DNA of 13,260 nt from Paracoccaceae bacterium (lineage in GTDB: Bacteria; Pseudomonadota; Alphaproteobacteria; Rhodobacterales; Rhodobacteraceae): positions 1 to 13,260 of the forward strand of contig DOIS01000074.1 in NCBI GenBank assembly GCA_003511785.1, in the 5' to 3' direction. The position numbers were made by a program, and so were the translations under genes. Positions 1-8,121 of this stretch are shown one piece after another; within the stretch, counting starts at the first letter, position 1, and every line of letters starts with the position of its first letter. The notes under the pieces were generated by a model. The model was not told where the DNA came from. It saw nothing but the letters and a program-made list of their open reading frames with translations, and ran no database searches.

Positions 1-114
1 TTGCGCCGGATTGCCAGGCCCGGCGCGCGTCCATGAACGGCGACAGGTATAAGCCGGGAGCCGTGAACAGAGGCTTGCCGCTGCGCTCGGAGACCGCGAC
101 CGGCGCGCAACGGC

Positions 115-1017
115 TCAGGCGCGCAGATGGCTTTCGCCGCGCTCCCGGGCCAGCCGGATCTGGCGCTGGCGTTCGCGGAACCGCGCCTTGTCCTCGGGGC
201 TGGTCTCATGCGCGCAGAGATGGCAGGCGACGCCCTCCTCGTATTCCGGGCGCGCCCTGTCCTCGGGCAGGATCGGGCGGCGGCAGCCGTGGCAGAGCAG
301 GTGCGGCCCCTCGCGCAGCCCGTGGCCCACGCTCACCCGGTTGTCGAAGACGAAGCAGTCCCCCTGCCAGGTGCTCTCCGCCTCTGGCACCTCTTCGAGA
401 TAGCGCAGGATTCCGCCCTTGAGGTGATAGACATCCTCGACCCCCTGCCCCAGCAGGTAGTTGGTGGATTTCTCGCAGCGGATGCCGCCGGTGCAGAACA
501 TGGCCACGCGCTTGTTGTGGAACCGCTCGCGGTTGGCCTCCCACCAGGCGGGGAAGTCGCGGAAGCTCTCCGTGCCGGGGTCGATGGCCCCCTCGAAACT
601 GCCGATCGCCACCTCGTAGTCGTTGCGGGTGTCGATCACCACCACGTCGTCGGAGCGGATCAGATCGTTCCACTCGCGCGGCTCGACATAATGGCCCACG
701 CGGACGCGCGGATCGACGTCGGGTTGGCCCATGGTGACGATCTCGCGCTTGAGCCGCACCTTCATCCGGGCGAAGGGGGGATGGTCGGAGGTGGACTCCT
801 TCCATTCCAGATCGGCGCAGCCGGGCAGGGACCGGATATGCGCCAGCACCGCGTCGATGCCCGCCCGCGGCCCGGCTATGGTGCCGTTGATCCCCTCGCG
901 CGCCAGAAGCAGCGTGCCGCGAATGCCCTCGCGCTCGCACAGCTCGAGCAACGGGTCGCGCAGCGCGGCGGGGTCGGGAAAGCGGGTGAAATGGTAGAGC
1001 GCGGCGATGGTGTGCAT
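115..1017 (-). CDS. trhO: tRNA uridine(34) hydroxylase, rhodanese family (TrhO/YceA)
   Basis: A 300-residue cytosolic protein of the UPF0176/TrhO family, which makes 5-hydroxyuridine at wobble position 34 of certain tRNAs in an oxygen-dependent reaction (family knowledge). The N-terminal part (about 1-100) is the acylphosphatase-like domain typical of the family. The rhodanese domain follows at about 115-215, with the VVIDTRNDYE strand near 126-135 and the active-site loop FCTGGIRCEK at 174-183, where C175 is the presumed catalytic cysteine. Two CxxC pairs (CHGC 242-245, CHLC 265-268) look like a C-terminal zinc knuckle. Reading can be extended 17 codons upstream, but the ATG at 1017 begins the conserved MHTIAALYHF start, so it is preferred. 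It is divergent from pncA with 98 bases between. The product is intact and ordinary. Confidence 0.93.
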   Translation of the reverse strand: MHTIAALYHFTRFPDPAALRDPLLELCEREGIRGTLLLAREGINGTIAGPRAGIDAVLAHIRSLPGCADLEWKESTSDHPPFARMKVRLKREIVTMGQPDVDPRVRVGHYVEPREWNDLIRSDDVVVIDTRNDYEVAIGSFEGAIDPGTESFRDFPAWWEANRERFHNKRVAMFCTGGIRCEKSTNYLLGQGVEDVYHLKGGILRYLEEVPEAESTWQGDCFVFDNRVSVGHGLREGPHLLCHGCRRPILPEDRARPEYEEGVACHLCAHETSPEDKARFRERQRQIRLARERGESHLRA

Positions 1018-1070
1018 GGGCCGCGATTTACGCCCTCGCGCGCCCTGCGGCAAGAGGTTCGCGCGCATTG

Positions 1071-1091
1071 ACCCTGGCCGTGGCGCAGGGT
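1071..1091 (+). promoter_or_regulatory. Small inverted repeat in the pncA leader
   Basis: ACCCTG (1071-1076) and CAGGGT (1086-1091) form a perfect 6-base inverted repeat with a 9-base loop. It ends 24 bases before the pncA start and lies just upstream of its AAAGGAGG ribosome-binding site, in the 98-base trhO/pncA divergent region that must hold both promoters. It could be an operator or a leader hairpin. I see no clear -35/-10 pair and no known NAD-regulator site, so the role is a guess. Confidence 0.3.
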
Positions 1092-1115
1092 TTGATGGCG
1101 CCGAAAGGAGGCCCC

Positions 1116-1712
1116 ATGACCCAGGCCCTGATCGTGATCGACGTGCAAAACGATTTCTGCCCCGGCGGTGCGCTGGCCTTGCCCGAGGGCGACGCGGTGG
1201 TGCCCCGCATCAACGCCATGATGCCCGAGTTCGACGCGGTGATCCTGACCCAGGACTGGCACCCTGCAGGCCATTCCTCCTTCGCCTCGGTGCATCCCGG
1301 CAAGGCGCCGATGGAGACGGTCGAGATGCCCTACGGGACACAGGTGCTCTGGCCCGACCATTGCGTGCAGGGCGCCGAGGGGGCGGCGTTTCATGCCGAT
1401 CTGGAGACCGACCGCGCCGACCTGATCATCCGCAAGGGGTTCAACCCGAGGATCGACAGCTATTCGGCCTTCTTCGAGAACGACCGGACCACGCCCACCG
1501 GGCTCGAGGGCTATCTGCGCACGCGTGGGATCGCGCGGGTGACGCTGGCCGGGCTGGCCACGGATTTCTGCGTGAACTTCTCGGCGGTGGATGCGGCAAG
1601 GCTGGGGTTCGAGACCACGGTGGCGCTGGACGCCTGCCGGGGGGTCGACCTCGACGGCTCGCTGGAGGCGGCGCTGGAGGGGATGCGTGCGGCGGGGGTC
1701 CGGTTGGCGTGA
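1116..1712 (+). CDS. pncA: Nicotinamidase (nicotinamide deamidase), isochorismatase-like family
   Basis: A 198-residue cytosolic amidohydrolase that converts nicotinamide to nicotinate and ammonia in NAD salvage. The family triad is visible: D9 in IVIDVQNDF, K107 in IIRKGFNP and C152 in LATDFCVNF. The metal site DWHPAGHSSF (D47, H49, H53) and WPDHCVQG (H82) is also present. Length is normal for bacterial PncA. Reading is open from 1068, but the ATG at 1116 is preceded by a strong AAAGGAGG at correct spacing and begins exactly at the conserved first strand. The next gene, 76 bases downstream on the same strand, uses the product nicotinate, so the two form a functional pair and probably one transcript. 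Many pyrazinamidases belong to the same family; here the pncB neighbour settles the role. Confidence 0.95.
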   Translation: MTQALIVIDVQNDFCPGGALALPEGDAVVPRINAMMPEFDAVILTQDWHPAGHSSFASVHPGKAPMETVEMPYGTQVLWPDHCVQGAEGAAFHADLETDRADLIIRKGFNPRIDSYSAFFENDRTTPTGLEGYLRTRGIARVTLAGLATDFCVNFSAVDAARLGFETTVALDACRGVDLDGSLEAALEGMRAAGVRLA

Positions 1713-1788
1713 AGCGACCCGGGGTTGAGGCGCGGACGGAAACAGTGTCTGACTGTGCCTCGGGCCACATGACAGCGCAGGATTGAAC

Positions 1789-3081
1789 ATGGTCGACATC
1801 GCCACCCGCGTCTATAACCACAAGTGGAAGATCGACCCGATCGTGCGCTCGCTGATCGACACCGATTTCTACAAGCTCCTGATGTGCCAGTCGGTGTTCC
1901 GCAACAAGCCCGACACGCAGGTGACGTTCTCGCTCATCAACCGCTCGCAGCATGTGCCGCTGGCCAAGCTGATCGACGAGGGCGAGCTGCGCGAACAGCT
2001 CGACCATATCCGCTCGCTCGGCCTCGCGCGCGGGGAGAGCACCTGGCTGCGCGGCAACACCTTCTACGGCAAGCGCCAGATGTTCCGCCCGGATTTCATG
2101 GAGTGGTTCGAGACCCTGCGCCTGCCGCCCTATCACCTCGAACGCAAGGGCGATCAATACGAGCTGACATTCGAGGGCGCCTGGCCCGAGGTGATGCTGT
2201 GGGAGATCCCGGCGCTCGCCGTGCTGATGGAGTTGCGCGGGCGGGCGGTGCTGGGCGACATGGGCCGGTTCGAGTTGCAGATCCTCTATGCCCGCGCCAT
2301 GACCCGCGTCTGGGAGAAGATCGAGCGCCTGCGCGAACTGGACAATCTCGCCATCGCCGATTTCGGCACGCGGCGGCGGCATTCCTATCTCTGGCAGGAC
2401 TGGTGCGTGCAGGCGATGATCGAGGGGCTGGGGCCGAAATTCACCGGCACCTCGAACTGCCACATCGCCATGAAGCGCGACATCGAGGCGATCGGCACCA
2501 ACGCGCATGAACTGCCCATGGTCTATGCCGCGCTGGCCCGCGACGACGCGGCGCTGGCCCGCGCGCCCTACGAGGTGCTCGAGGACTGGCACGAGGAGCA
2601 CGAGGGCAACCTGCGCATCATCCTGCCGGATACCTACGGCACGAAAGGGTTCCTGGAGAACGCCCCCGACTGGCTGGCCGGCTGGACCGGCATCCGCATC
2701 GACAGCGGCGACCCGGCCAAGGGCGCCGAGATCGCCATCGACTGGTGGCAATCGCGCGGCGAGGACCCGACCAAGAAGCGGATCATCTTCTCGGACGGGC
2801 TGGACGTGGAGAAGATCGTTGAGCTGCACGACCGGTTCAAGGACCGCGCGCTGATCTCCTTCGGCTGGGGCACGCTTCTGACCAACGATTTCCGGGGGTT
2901 GGTGCCGGGGGACGCGCTGGCGCCCTTCTCGCTGGTCTGCAAGGCGGTGAAGGCCGAGGGTCGGCCCACGGTAAAGCTCTCGGACAACCCGGAGAAGGCG
3001 ATGGGTCCCCCGGACGAGGTGGCGCGCTACAAGCGCGTCTTCGGCGTGGGCGAGCAGGAGCGGATGCGGGTGGTGGTGTAA
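1789..3081 (+). CDS. pncB: Nicotinate phosphoribosyltransferase
   Basis: A 430-residue cytosolic enzyme that joins nicotinate to PRPP, with ATP hydrolysis, to give nicotinate mononucleotide, the committed step of the Preiss-Handler route. Family landmarks are all present: TDFYKLLMCQSVF near 25-37, DFGTRRRHSYLWQ at 191-203, GTSNCHIA near 220-227, the phosphorylatable histidine H240 in AIGTNAHELPM, then RIDSGDPAKGA and ISFGWGTLLTNDF in the C-terminal barrel. A TTG two codons upstream (1783) is in frame, but the ATG at 1789 has AGGA six bases before it and is the better start. The 76-base gap after pncA contains a short inverted repeat (ACAGT 1742-1746, ACTGT 1752-1756) of unknown meaning. It converges on the aldehyde dehydrogenase gene with only 12 bases between stop codons, leaving no room for a separate terminator on either side. 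Confidence 0.96.
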   Translation: MVDIATRVYNHKWKIDPIVRSLIDTDFYKLLMCQSVFRNKPDTQVTFSLINRSQHVPLAKLIDEGELREQLDHIRSLGLARGESTWLRGNTFYGKRQMFRPDFMEWFETLRLPPYHLERKGDQYELTFEGAWPEVMLWEIPALAVLMELRGRAVLGDMGRFELQILYARAMTRVWEKIERLRELDNLAIADFGTRRRHSYLWQDWCVQAMIEGLGPKFTGTSNCHIAMKRDIEAIGTNAHELPMVYAALARDDAALARAPYEVLEDWHEEHEGNLRIILPDTYGTKGFLENAPDWLAGWTGIRIDSGDPAKGAEIAIDWWQSRGEDPTKKRIIFSDGLDVEKIVELHDRFKDRALISFGWGTLLTNDFRGLVPGDALAPFSLVCKAVKAEGRPTVKLSDNPEKAMGPPDEVARYKRVFGVGEQERMRVVV

Positions 3082-3093
3082 GGCGGCCCCACC

Positions 3094-4551
3094 TCACCCG
3101 TGATACGCCGCCACCGTCTTGAGTTGCGAGAACCCGTAGAGCGCCTCGAACCCCTTTTCGCGCCCGTGGCCCGACCGGCCCACCCCGCCGAAGGGCAGTT
3201 CCACCCCGCCGCCCGCGCCGTAATTGTTGATGAAGACCTGGCCGGCATGAAGCTGTCGCGCCAGCCGCATCTGCCGGGCGCCGTCGCGCGACCAGATGCT
3301 GGCCACCAGCCCGTAATCGGTGCCGTTGGCGATGGCGACCGCCTCTTCTTCGGTCTCGAACGGGATCAGCACCTGGACCGGGCCGAAGATCTCTTCGCGC
3401 GCCAGCGGATGATCGGGCGGCACGTCTGCGAAGAGCGCCGGGCGCACATAGGCCCCGGCTTCGGGCGCGTGATCAACGATCATCCCCTGCCCGGCCACCG
3501 CCAGATCGCTGCCCCGGGCGAGATAGCCCTCGACGATCTCCTTCTGGCGGGCCGAGATCAGCGGACCCACCCGCAGATCCTCCAGCGCCGGGCCGACGGT
3601 CAGCTCGGCATAGGCCGCCGCCATGCGCTCCCTTACAACATCGTAAACACCGCGCTGCACAAGGATGCGAGACGACGCCGAACAGGTCTGCCCCGCATTC
3701 TGACACCCGGCATTCACCAGGAACGGCAGCGCCGCGTCGAGATCGGCATCTTCGAAGACCAGTTGCGGCGACTTGCCGCCCAGCTCCAGTGTCACCGGCA
3801 CCACGTTTCTTCCCGCCGCCTGCTGGACCAGCGCGCCGGTGGCGACCGATCCGGTGAAGCTCGGATGCTCCACCTCCGGATGACCCGACAGCGCCGCCCC
3901 CGCCTCGGCGCCCAGCCCCGGCACCACGTTCAGCGCGCCGGCGGGCAGCCCGGCCTCGACCGCGATATGGGCGAAGGCCAGCGCGGTGAGGCAGGCCTCT
4001 TCCGCCGGTTTCAGCACGCAGGCATTGCCCATCGCCAACGCCGCGCCGACCGAGCGGCCGATGATCTGCATCGGGTAATTCCAGGGTACGATATGGCCGG
4101 TGACCCCGTGCGGCTCGCGCAGGGTATAGACGGTGTAGCCGTCGAGATAGGGGATGGTCTCGCCCATCACCTTGTCGGCGGCGCCGCCGTAGAGCTCGCA
4201 ATAGCGCGCCAGCGCCACCGCGTCGGCGCGCGCCTGGGAGAGCGGCTTGCCCACGTCCAGCGCCTCGAGCCGGGCCAGATCGTCGGCGCGCTCCAGCACC
4301 AGCTGCCCGATGCGGGTCAGAACGCGCCCGCGCTCGAGCGCCGTCATCCGGCCCCAATCGCCGTCCCGCGCCGCCTGGGCCGCCGCCACCGCCGCGTCGA
4401 TATCCGCCGCGCCGCCCCGCGCGATCCGGGCCAGCCGGTTGCCGTCCGAAGGGTTCACGAGGTCCAGGCCCTCGCCGCCTTTCGGCGCCACCCAGGCCCC
4501 GCCGATCAGGCACAGACCCGGATCGAACCAGATACCGCTCTCGCCGCTCAT
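3094..4551 (-). CDS. NAD(P)-dependent aldehyde dehydrogenase family protein
   Basis: A 485-residue soluble oxidoreductase of the aldehyde dehydrogenase superfamily, which oxidises an aldehyde to the acid with NAD(P)+. Visible residues: oxyanion N158 in VPWNYPM, cofactor lysine K181 in VLKPAEE, SFTGSVATG at the nucleotide site, general base E256 in LELGGKSP, catalytic C290 in NAGQTCSASSR, and the late EEIFGPV and PFGGVGRSGHGRE blocks. The length is full. The ATG at 4551 follows a GGGGGAG ribosome-binding site and is preferred over an in-frame start at 4605. It is the last gene of a leftward unit behind an ABC importer for peptide/opine/amine-like solutes, so it may oxidise an aldehyde from the imported compound (inference). 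The block around the cysteine resembles betaine- and aminobutyraldehyde-type enzymes, but the substrate cannot be told from sequence. Confidence 0.93.
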   Translation of the reverse strand: MSGESGIWFDPGLCLIGGAWVAPKGGEGLDLVNPSDGNRLARIARGGAADIDAAVAAAQAARDGDWGRMTALERGRVLTRIGQLVLERADDLARLEALDVGKPLSQARADAVALARYCELYGGAADKVMGETIPYLDGYTVYTLREPHGVTGHIVPWNYPMQIIGRSVGAALAMGNACVLKPAEEACLTALAFAHIAVEAGLPAGALNVVPGLGAEAGAALSGHPEVEHPSFTGSVATGALVQQAAGRNVVPVTLELGGKSPQLVFEDADLDAALPFLVNAGCQNAGQTCSASSRILVQRGVYDVVRERMAAAYAELTVGPALEDLRVGPLISARQKEIVEGYLARGSDLAVAGQGMIVDHAPEAGAYVRPALFADVPPDHPLAREEIFGPVQVLIPFETEEEAVAIANGTDYGLVASIWSRDGARQMRLARQLHAGQVFINNYGAGGGVELPFGGVGRSGHGREKGFEALYGFSQLKTVAAYHG

Positions 4552-4564
4552 CACGCTCCCCCGT

Positions 4565-4578
4565 GTTTCGATAGAAAC
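4565..4578 (-). promoter_or_regulatory. Perfect 14-base palindrome before the aldehyde dehydrogenase start
   Basis: GTTTC (4565-4569), GATA, GAAAC (4574-4578) form a perfect 5-base inverted repeat with a 4-base centre. It lies 13 bases upstream of the aldehyde dehydrogenase ATG, right next to the GGGGGAG ribosome-binding site. It could be a repressor operator or a hairpin that affects translation. The A/T content stands out from the surroundings. No regulator is known from the window. Confidence 0.35.
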
Positions 4579-4583
4579 CCGTC

Positions 4584-4638
4584 CTCGGCTTCTTCTCGTT
4601 GGCAAATACCGCCGCCGGAGGCATCGGCGCAGCCGATT
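4584..4638 (-). repeat. Rhodobacteraceae-type intergenic repeat with hairpin
   Basis: On the minus strand this gap reads as a hairpin (ATCGGC 4623-4628, three-base loop, GCCGAT 4632-4637), then GCCTCCGGCGGCGGTATTTG, then an A/G-rich tail. I recall the core 'CCTCCGGCGG...TATTTG...A/G-rich' pattern as a common intergenic element at gene ends in Roseobacter and Paracoccus relatives. Here it sits between the ATPase stop (4649) and the aldehyde dehydrogenase start, 11 bases after the stop. It may act as a terminator, partial terminator or mRNA-end stabiliser that separates expression of the last gene. There is only one copy in the window, so its repeat nature rests on memory and not on comparison. 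Confidence 0.5.
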
Positions 4639-4648
4639 TCTCCGACGC

Positions 4649-6247
4649 TCACGCCACCCCCAGGCCCAACTCGGGCAGCACTGGCGCCGCGGCGATCAGT
4701 TTCCGTGTATAGGGGTGCTGCGGGTCGGTGAACACCTGTTCCGTCGGCCCCTGCTCGACGATCTCGCCCGCCTGCATCACCAGCACCCGGTCGGTGACGC
4801 TGCGCACCACGCTGAGATCGTGGCTGATGAAGAGATAGGTCAGCTCGTAGGCGCGGCAGAGCTCGGCCAGAAGGTCGAGGATCTGGGCGCGCACCGACAC
4901 GTCGAGCGCGCTCACCGCCTCGTCGAACAGGATCAGCTCGGGCCGGATGATGAGCGCGCGGGCGATGGCGATGCGCTGCCGCTGGCCGCCCGAGAACTCG
5001 TGGATGTACTTGCGCGCGTCCCCGGGCGTGAGCCCCACGGCGGTCAGCGCCTCGGCAATGGCCGCGTCGCGCGCCGCGCCGCGCGGCGGGTCGCCCAGCA
5101 GGTGGAAGGGCTCGGTGATCAGCCGATCCACCCGGTGGCGCGGGTTGAACGAGCCGAACGGGTCCTGGAACACGACCTGCATCTTGCGCCGCACGGCGAG
5201 GTTGGGGCGGTGCCCGGTGAACACCGGTTCTCCGTCAAGGCGGATGCTGCCGCCCTGCACCTCGTCCAGCCCCAGGATCGCGCGGGTGAGCGTGGACTTG
5301 CCACAGCCCGATTCCCCCACCAGCCCCAGCCGCTCGCCGCGATTCAGGGTGAAGGAGATATGGTTGACCGCGCGCGCGTGCTCCACCGGGGCGAAAAGCC
5401 GGGTGCGCGGCAGGCGATAGTCGCGCACCACGTCCTGCACCTCCAGCAAGGGCGCGGGCGCGGGCGCGGCGGGCAGATCGACCTGGTGGCGCGAGGCCTC
5501 GAACAGCATACGGGTATAGGGGTGGCGCATATCGGCCAGCAGGCGGCGCGTTTCGCCCGTCTCGACCACGGCCCCGTGGCGCATGACCACGATCCGGTCG
5601 GCCATGCCGGCGACCACGGCCAGGTCGTGGGTGATCATCAGAAGACCCATGCCGAACTCATCCACCAGCCCCTTGAGCAGGTCGAGGATCTGCGCTTGGG
5701 TGGTCACGTCGAGCGCGGTGGTGGGCTCGTCGGCGATCAGGAGCTTGGGGCGCAGGGCGATGGCCATGGCGATCACCACGCGCTGGCGCTGCCCCCCCGA
5801 CAGCTCGTGCGGATAGCGGGTGAGGGGAAACCGCTCGGGCGGCAGACCCACGCGGGTCAGCACCTCGCGGGCCCGCGCCCGCGCCTCGGCGCGGGGCATG
5901 GCATCATGCACCAGGATCGTCTCCATCACCTGCGCGCCGATGGTCTGCACCGGGTTCAGCGCGGTCATCGGCTCCTGGAACACCATGCCGATCTCGCGCC
6001 CGCGCAGGGCGCACATGGCGGGCTCGGGGGTGGTCAGCAGGTCGCGCCCGTCAAGCGCGATGCGCCCCGTCGCGCTGGCCCTCTCGGGCAAGAGCCCCAT
6101 CACCGCCAACGCGGTCATCGACTTGCCCGAGCCGCTCTCGCCGGTGACGGCGACGATCTCGCCCGCGTCCACGTGAAGCGACACCCGGTCGAGGATGCCG
6201 ATGCCGCCGATGGACAGTGTCAGGTTCTCGATCTCCAGTAGGCTCAT
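4649..6247 (-). CDS. ABC importer ATPase with two fused nucleotide-binding domains (DppD-DppF type)
   Basis: A 532-residue protein made of two ATPase domains of the peptide/opine/nickel importer class, peripheral on the inner face of the membrane, that powers uptake through the two permeases encoded just upstream. Domain 1 (about 1-255): Walker A GESGSGKS at 36-43, Q91, LSGGQRQR at 149-156, Walker B LLIADEPTTALD, switch H208. Domain 2 (about 267-532): Walker A GESGCGKS at 311-318, Q361, FSGGQRQR at 418-425, Walker B LILFDEAVSALD, switch H477. Both domains keep the HPYTR block near their ends that is typical of oligopeptide-type ATPases. The start ATG overlaps the permease stop as ATGA (6244-6247), showing translational coupling. 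The substrate is unknown. The second Walker B has A where P is commonest; the catalytic D-E pair is kept. Confidence 0.93.
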   Translation of the reverse strand: MSLLEIENLTLSIGGIGILDRVSLHVDAGEIVAVTGESGSGKSMTALAVMGLLPERASATGRIALDGRDLLTTPEPAMCALRGREIGMVFQEPMTALNPVQTIGAQVMETILVHDAMPRAEARARAREVLTRVGLPPERFPLTRYPHELSGGQRQRVVIAMAIALRPKLLIADEPTTALDVTTQAQILDLLKGLVDEFGMGLLMITHDLAVVAGMADRIVVMRHGAVVETGETRRLLADMRHPYTRMLFEASRHQVDLPAAPAPAPLLEVQDVVRDYRLPRTRLFAPVEHARAVNHISFTLNRGERLGLVGESGCGKSTLTRAILGLDEVQGGSIRLDGEPVFTGHRPNLAVRRKMQVVFQDPFGSFNPRHRVDRLITEPFHLLGDPPRGAARDAAIAEALTAVGLTPGDARKYIHEFSGGQRQRIAIARALIIRPELILFDEAVSALDVSVRAQILDLLAELCRAYELTYLFISHDLSVVRSVTDRVLVMQAGEIVEQGPTEQVFTDPQHPYTRKLIAAAPVLPELGLGVA

Positions 6248-7068
6248 GTGCGCGCCACCCGCAGCCTTGGGTCGAGCCAGTCGCGCAGCCCGTCGCCCAT
6301 CAGGTTCAGCCCCAGCACCGTCAGCACGATGGCAATACCCGGCACCAGCGCGAGATGCGGCGCGATGCTTACCATGGTCTGCGCGTCGGCCAGCATCCGG
6401 CCCCAGGACGGGGTGGGCGGCTGCGCGCCCAGACCCACATAGGACAGCCCCGCCTCGGCCAGGATGCCCAGGCTGAACTGGATGGTGCCCTGCACGATCA
6501 GCAGGTTGGCCACGTTGGGCAGGATATGCTCGGCGCTGATGCGCGCGGCGGATTTGCCCGAGACGCGGGCGGCGAGGATGAACTCGCGCTGCCAGAGCGA
6601 CAGCGCCGCCCCGCGGGTGATGCGCGCGAAGACGGGGATGTTGAAGATGCCGATGGCGATGATCGCGTTGACGGCCCCCGCGCCGAACACGGCGGTGATG
6701 AGAATGGCGATGACCAGCGAGGGGAAGGCGAAGATCAGGTCGTTGCCGCGCATGATGACCTCGTCCAGCCACGACCCCTTGAGCGCCGCCGCCGCCAGCC
6801 CCAGCGGCACGCCCAGCGTGATGCCGATGCCCACCGCCACCAGCGCCACGGCGATCGAGGTGCGCGCCCCCACCATGATCATCGACAGCATGTCGCGCCC
6901 GAAATGGTCGGTGCCGAGCCAATGCTCCGGCCCGGGCGGTTGCAGCTTTCCGGGGATGTCCAGCGCCGTGTGATCGTAGGGCGTCCAGACGAAGGAGACC
7001 AGCGCCGCCAGCACGACCAGCGCCGAGAGCGCCCCGCCCAGGACCAGATTGCGCCGCGCCCCGCTCAT
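6244..7068 (-). CDS. ABC importer permease, DppC/OppC type
   Basis: A 274-residue inner-membrane permease of the DppC/OppC (BPD_transp_1) family. An N-terminal membrane segment (about 8-28) precedes the family marker HWLGTDHFGRD at 49-59. Then come roughly five further membrane segments (about 71-96, 111-131, 132-152, 185-206, 240-258). The cytoplasmic EAA coupling loop is around 161-185 (REFILAARVSG...HILPN). The C-terminal GDGLRDWLDPRLR is also typical of the family. Both ends overlap neighbours by four bases (ATGA at 7065-7068 and 6244-6247), so the three transport genes form one tightly coupled unit. Which solute is carried (dipeptide, oligopeptide, opine, nickel chelate) cannot be read from permeases of this family. 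Confidence 0.94.
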   Translation of the reverse strand: MSGARRNLVLGGALSALVVLAALVSFVWTPYDHTALDIPGKLQPPGPEHWLGTDHFGRDMLSMIMVGARTSIAVALVAVGIGITLGVPLGLAAAALKGSWLDEVIMRGNDLIFAFPSLVIAILITAVFGAGAVNAIIAIGIFNIPVFARITRGAALSLWQREFILAARVSGKSAARISAEHILPNVANLLIVQGTIQFSLGILAEAGLSYVGLGAQPPTPSWGRMLADAQTMVSIAPHLALVPGIAIVLTVLGLNLMGDGLRDWLDPRLRVART

Positions 7069-8012
7069 GTCCGCGTCCTCAACCGGGGATCGACGGCGGC
7101 ATAGGCGAGGTCCACCGCGAAATTCACCACGATCACGGCGAAGACCAGCAGCATCACCACCGATTCGACCACGATCAGGTCGCGCGACGAGATCGCCCGG
7201 AACACCAGCCGCCCGAGCCCGGGCAGGTAGAAGACCTGCTCGATGATGATCGCGCCCGCCAGCAGGAAGGAGAATTGCAGCCCGATGATGGTCAGCACCG
7301 GAATGAGCGCGTTCCTGACCCCGTGCCGCCAGAGCGCCTGCCGTCTTGTCAGCCCCTTGGCCCGCGCGGTGCGCATGAAGTCCTCGCCCAGAATGTCCAG
7401 CAAGGCCGAGCGCATCACCCGCGCCAGGATCGCCGCCTGCGGCAAGGCCAGCGAGATGGCGGGCAGGGTCAGGGATTTCAGCCCCGGCAGGAGGCCGTCC
7501 TGCCAGCCCGCGAAGCCGCCCGCGCTGAACCAGCGCAGGTTGATGGCGAAGACCAGCACCATCATCATGGCGAACCAGAAATTCGGCAGCGCCACGCCCA
7601 GCTGCGTGGCCCCCATCACCGCCATGTCGCCGGGCTTGCCGCGGCGCGCGGCGGCGTAGATGCCGGCGGGAAAGGCGATCAGGGTCGAGAGCGTCAGCGC
7701 GTAGAGCGCGAGCGGCAGCGACACCCAGAGCCGGTCGGCGATCATCTGCGCCACCGGCGTGCGATAGGTATAGGAGGTGCCGAAATCGCCGGTCAGCATC
7801 CCGCCGACCCAGGCCAGGTACCGTTGCCACTTGGGCAGGTCGAGCCCCAGCTCGGCGCGCAGCGCGGCCAGCGTGTCGGGCTGCGCGTTCACGCCCAGCA
7901 TGAAGCTGGCCGGGTCTCCGGGTGCCACCTCGACCACGAAGAAGATCACCAGCGAGGCGACGGCCAGGCTGACCAGCAGCGACAGCAGGCGTTTGAGCGA
8001 ATAGCGCAGCAT
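7065..8012 (-). CDS. ABC importer permease, DppB/OppB type
   Basis: A 315-residue inner-membrane permease of the DppB/OppB family. The start region MLRYSLKRLLSLL leads into the first membrane segment (about 9-30) and VAPGDPA. The periplasmic GDFGTSYTYRTPV (75-87) and VSLPLALYAL are family signatures. The EAA loop is at about 211-239 (DFMRTARAKGLTR...ALIPV), and the C-terminus is DPRLR. The ATG at 8012 fits the family start, though reading is open to 8120 and no clear ribosome-binding site precedes it; this suggests a weak or unusual start. It is the first gene of the transport unit. A substrate-binding protein gene, usually found directly upstream, is absent: the next gene is a response regulator remnant 214 bases away. 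Confidence 0.93.
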   Translation of the reverse strand: MLRYSLKRLLSLLVSLAVASLVIFFVVEVAPGDPASFMLGVNAQPDTLAALRAELGLDLPKWQRYLAWVGGMLTGDFGTSYTYRTPVAQMIADRLWVSLPLALYALTLSTLIAFPAGIYAAARRGKPGDMAVMGATQLGVALPNFWFAMMMVLVFAINLRWFSAGGFAGWQDGLLPGLKSLTLPAISLALPQAAILARVMRSALLDILGEDFMRTARAKGLTRRQALWRHGVRNALIPVLTIIGLQFSFLLAGAIIIEQVFYLPGLGRLVFRAISSRDLIVVESVVMLLVFAVIVVNFAVDLAYAAVDPRLRTRT

Positions 8013-8121
8013 CGCGCGCCACGTTAGGGGCGGCGCGGCGGGGCGTCCAGCCGCTTTGCCCGGCCCCGGATCGCGGCACGCGGATGCCGCGGCAGGCGGA
8101 GCCCAGCGAGGGCGCGTCAAA

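Noticed and set aside
1..114. Possible gene ends at the left edge: a plus-strand frame closing at 36 and a minus-strand frame open to the edge with an ATG at 34
   Set aside because: Too short to recognise, with no ribosome-binding site before the minus-strand ATG. I see nothing assignable in these 114 bases.
127..1071. Plus-strand open frame of 314 codons opposite trhO
   Set aside because: Antisense shadow of a well-supported family protein; no ribosome-binding site or domain was seen.
3068..3093. Short GGTGG/CCACC inverted repeat between pncB and the aldehyde dehydrogenase as a shared terminator
   Set aside because: Only five bases pair, it overlaps the pncB coding end, and no T run follows on either strand.
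3100..4731. Plus-strand open frame of 543 codons opposite the aldehyde dehydrogenase
   Set aside because: Shadow frame; the aldehyde dehydrogenase on the other strand has all catalytic blocks.
4247..6241. Long plus-strand open frame of 664 codons opposite the ABC ATPase
   Set aside because: It is antisense to a gene with clear Walker, signature and switch motifs. Its composition (runs of H, R, G, A) is typical of shadow frames in G+C-rich DNA, and it shows no recognisable domain.
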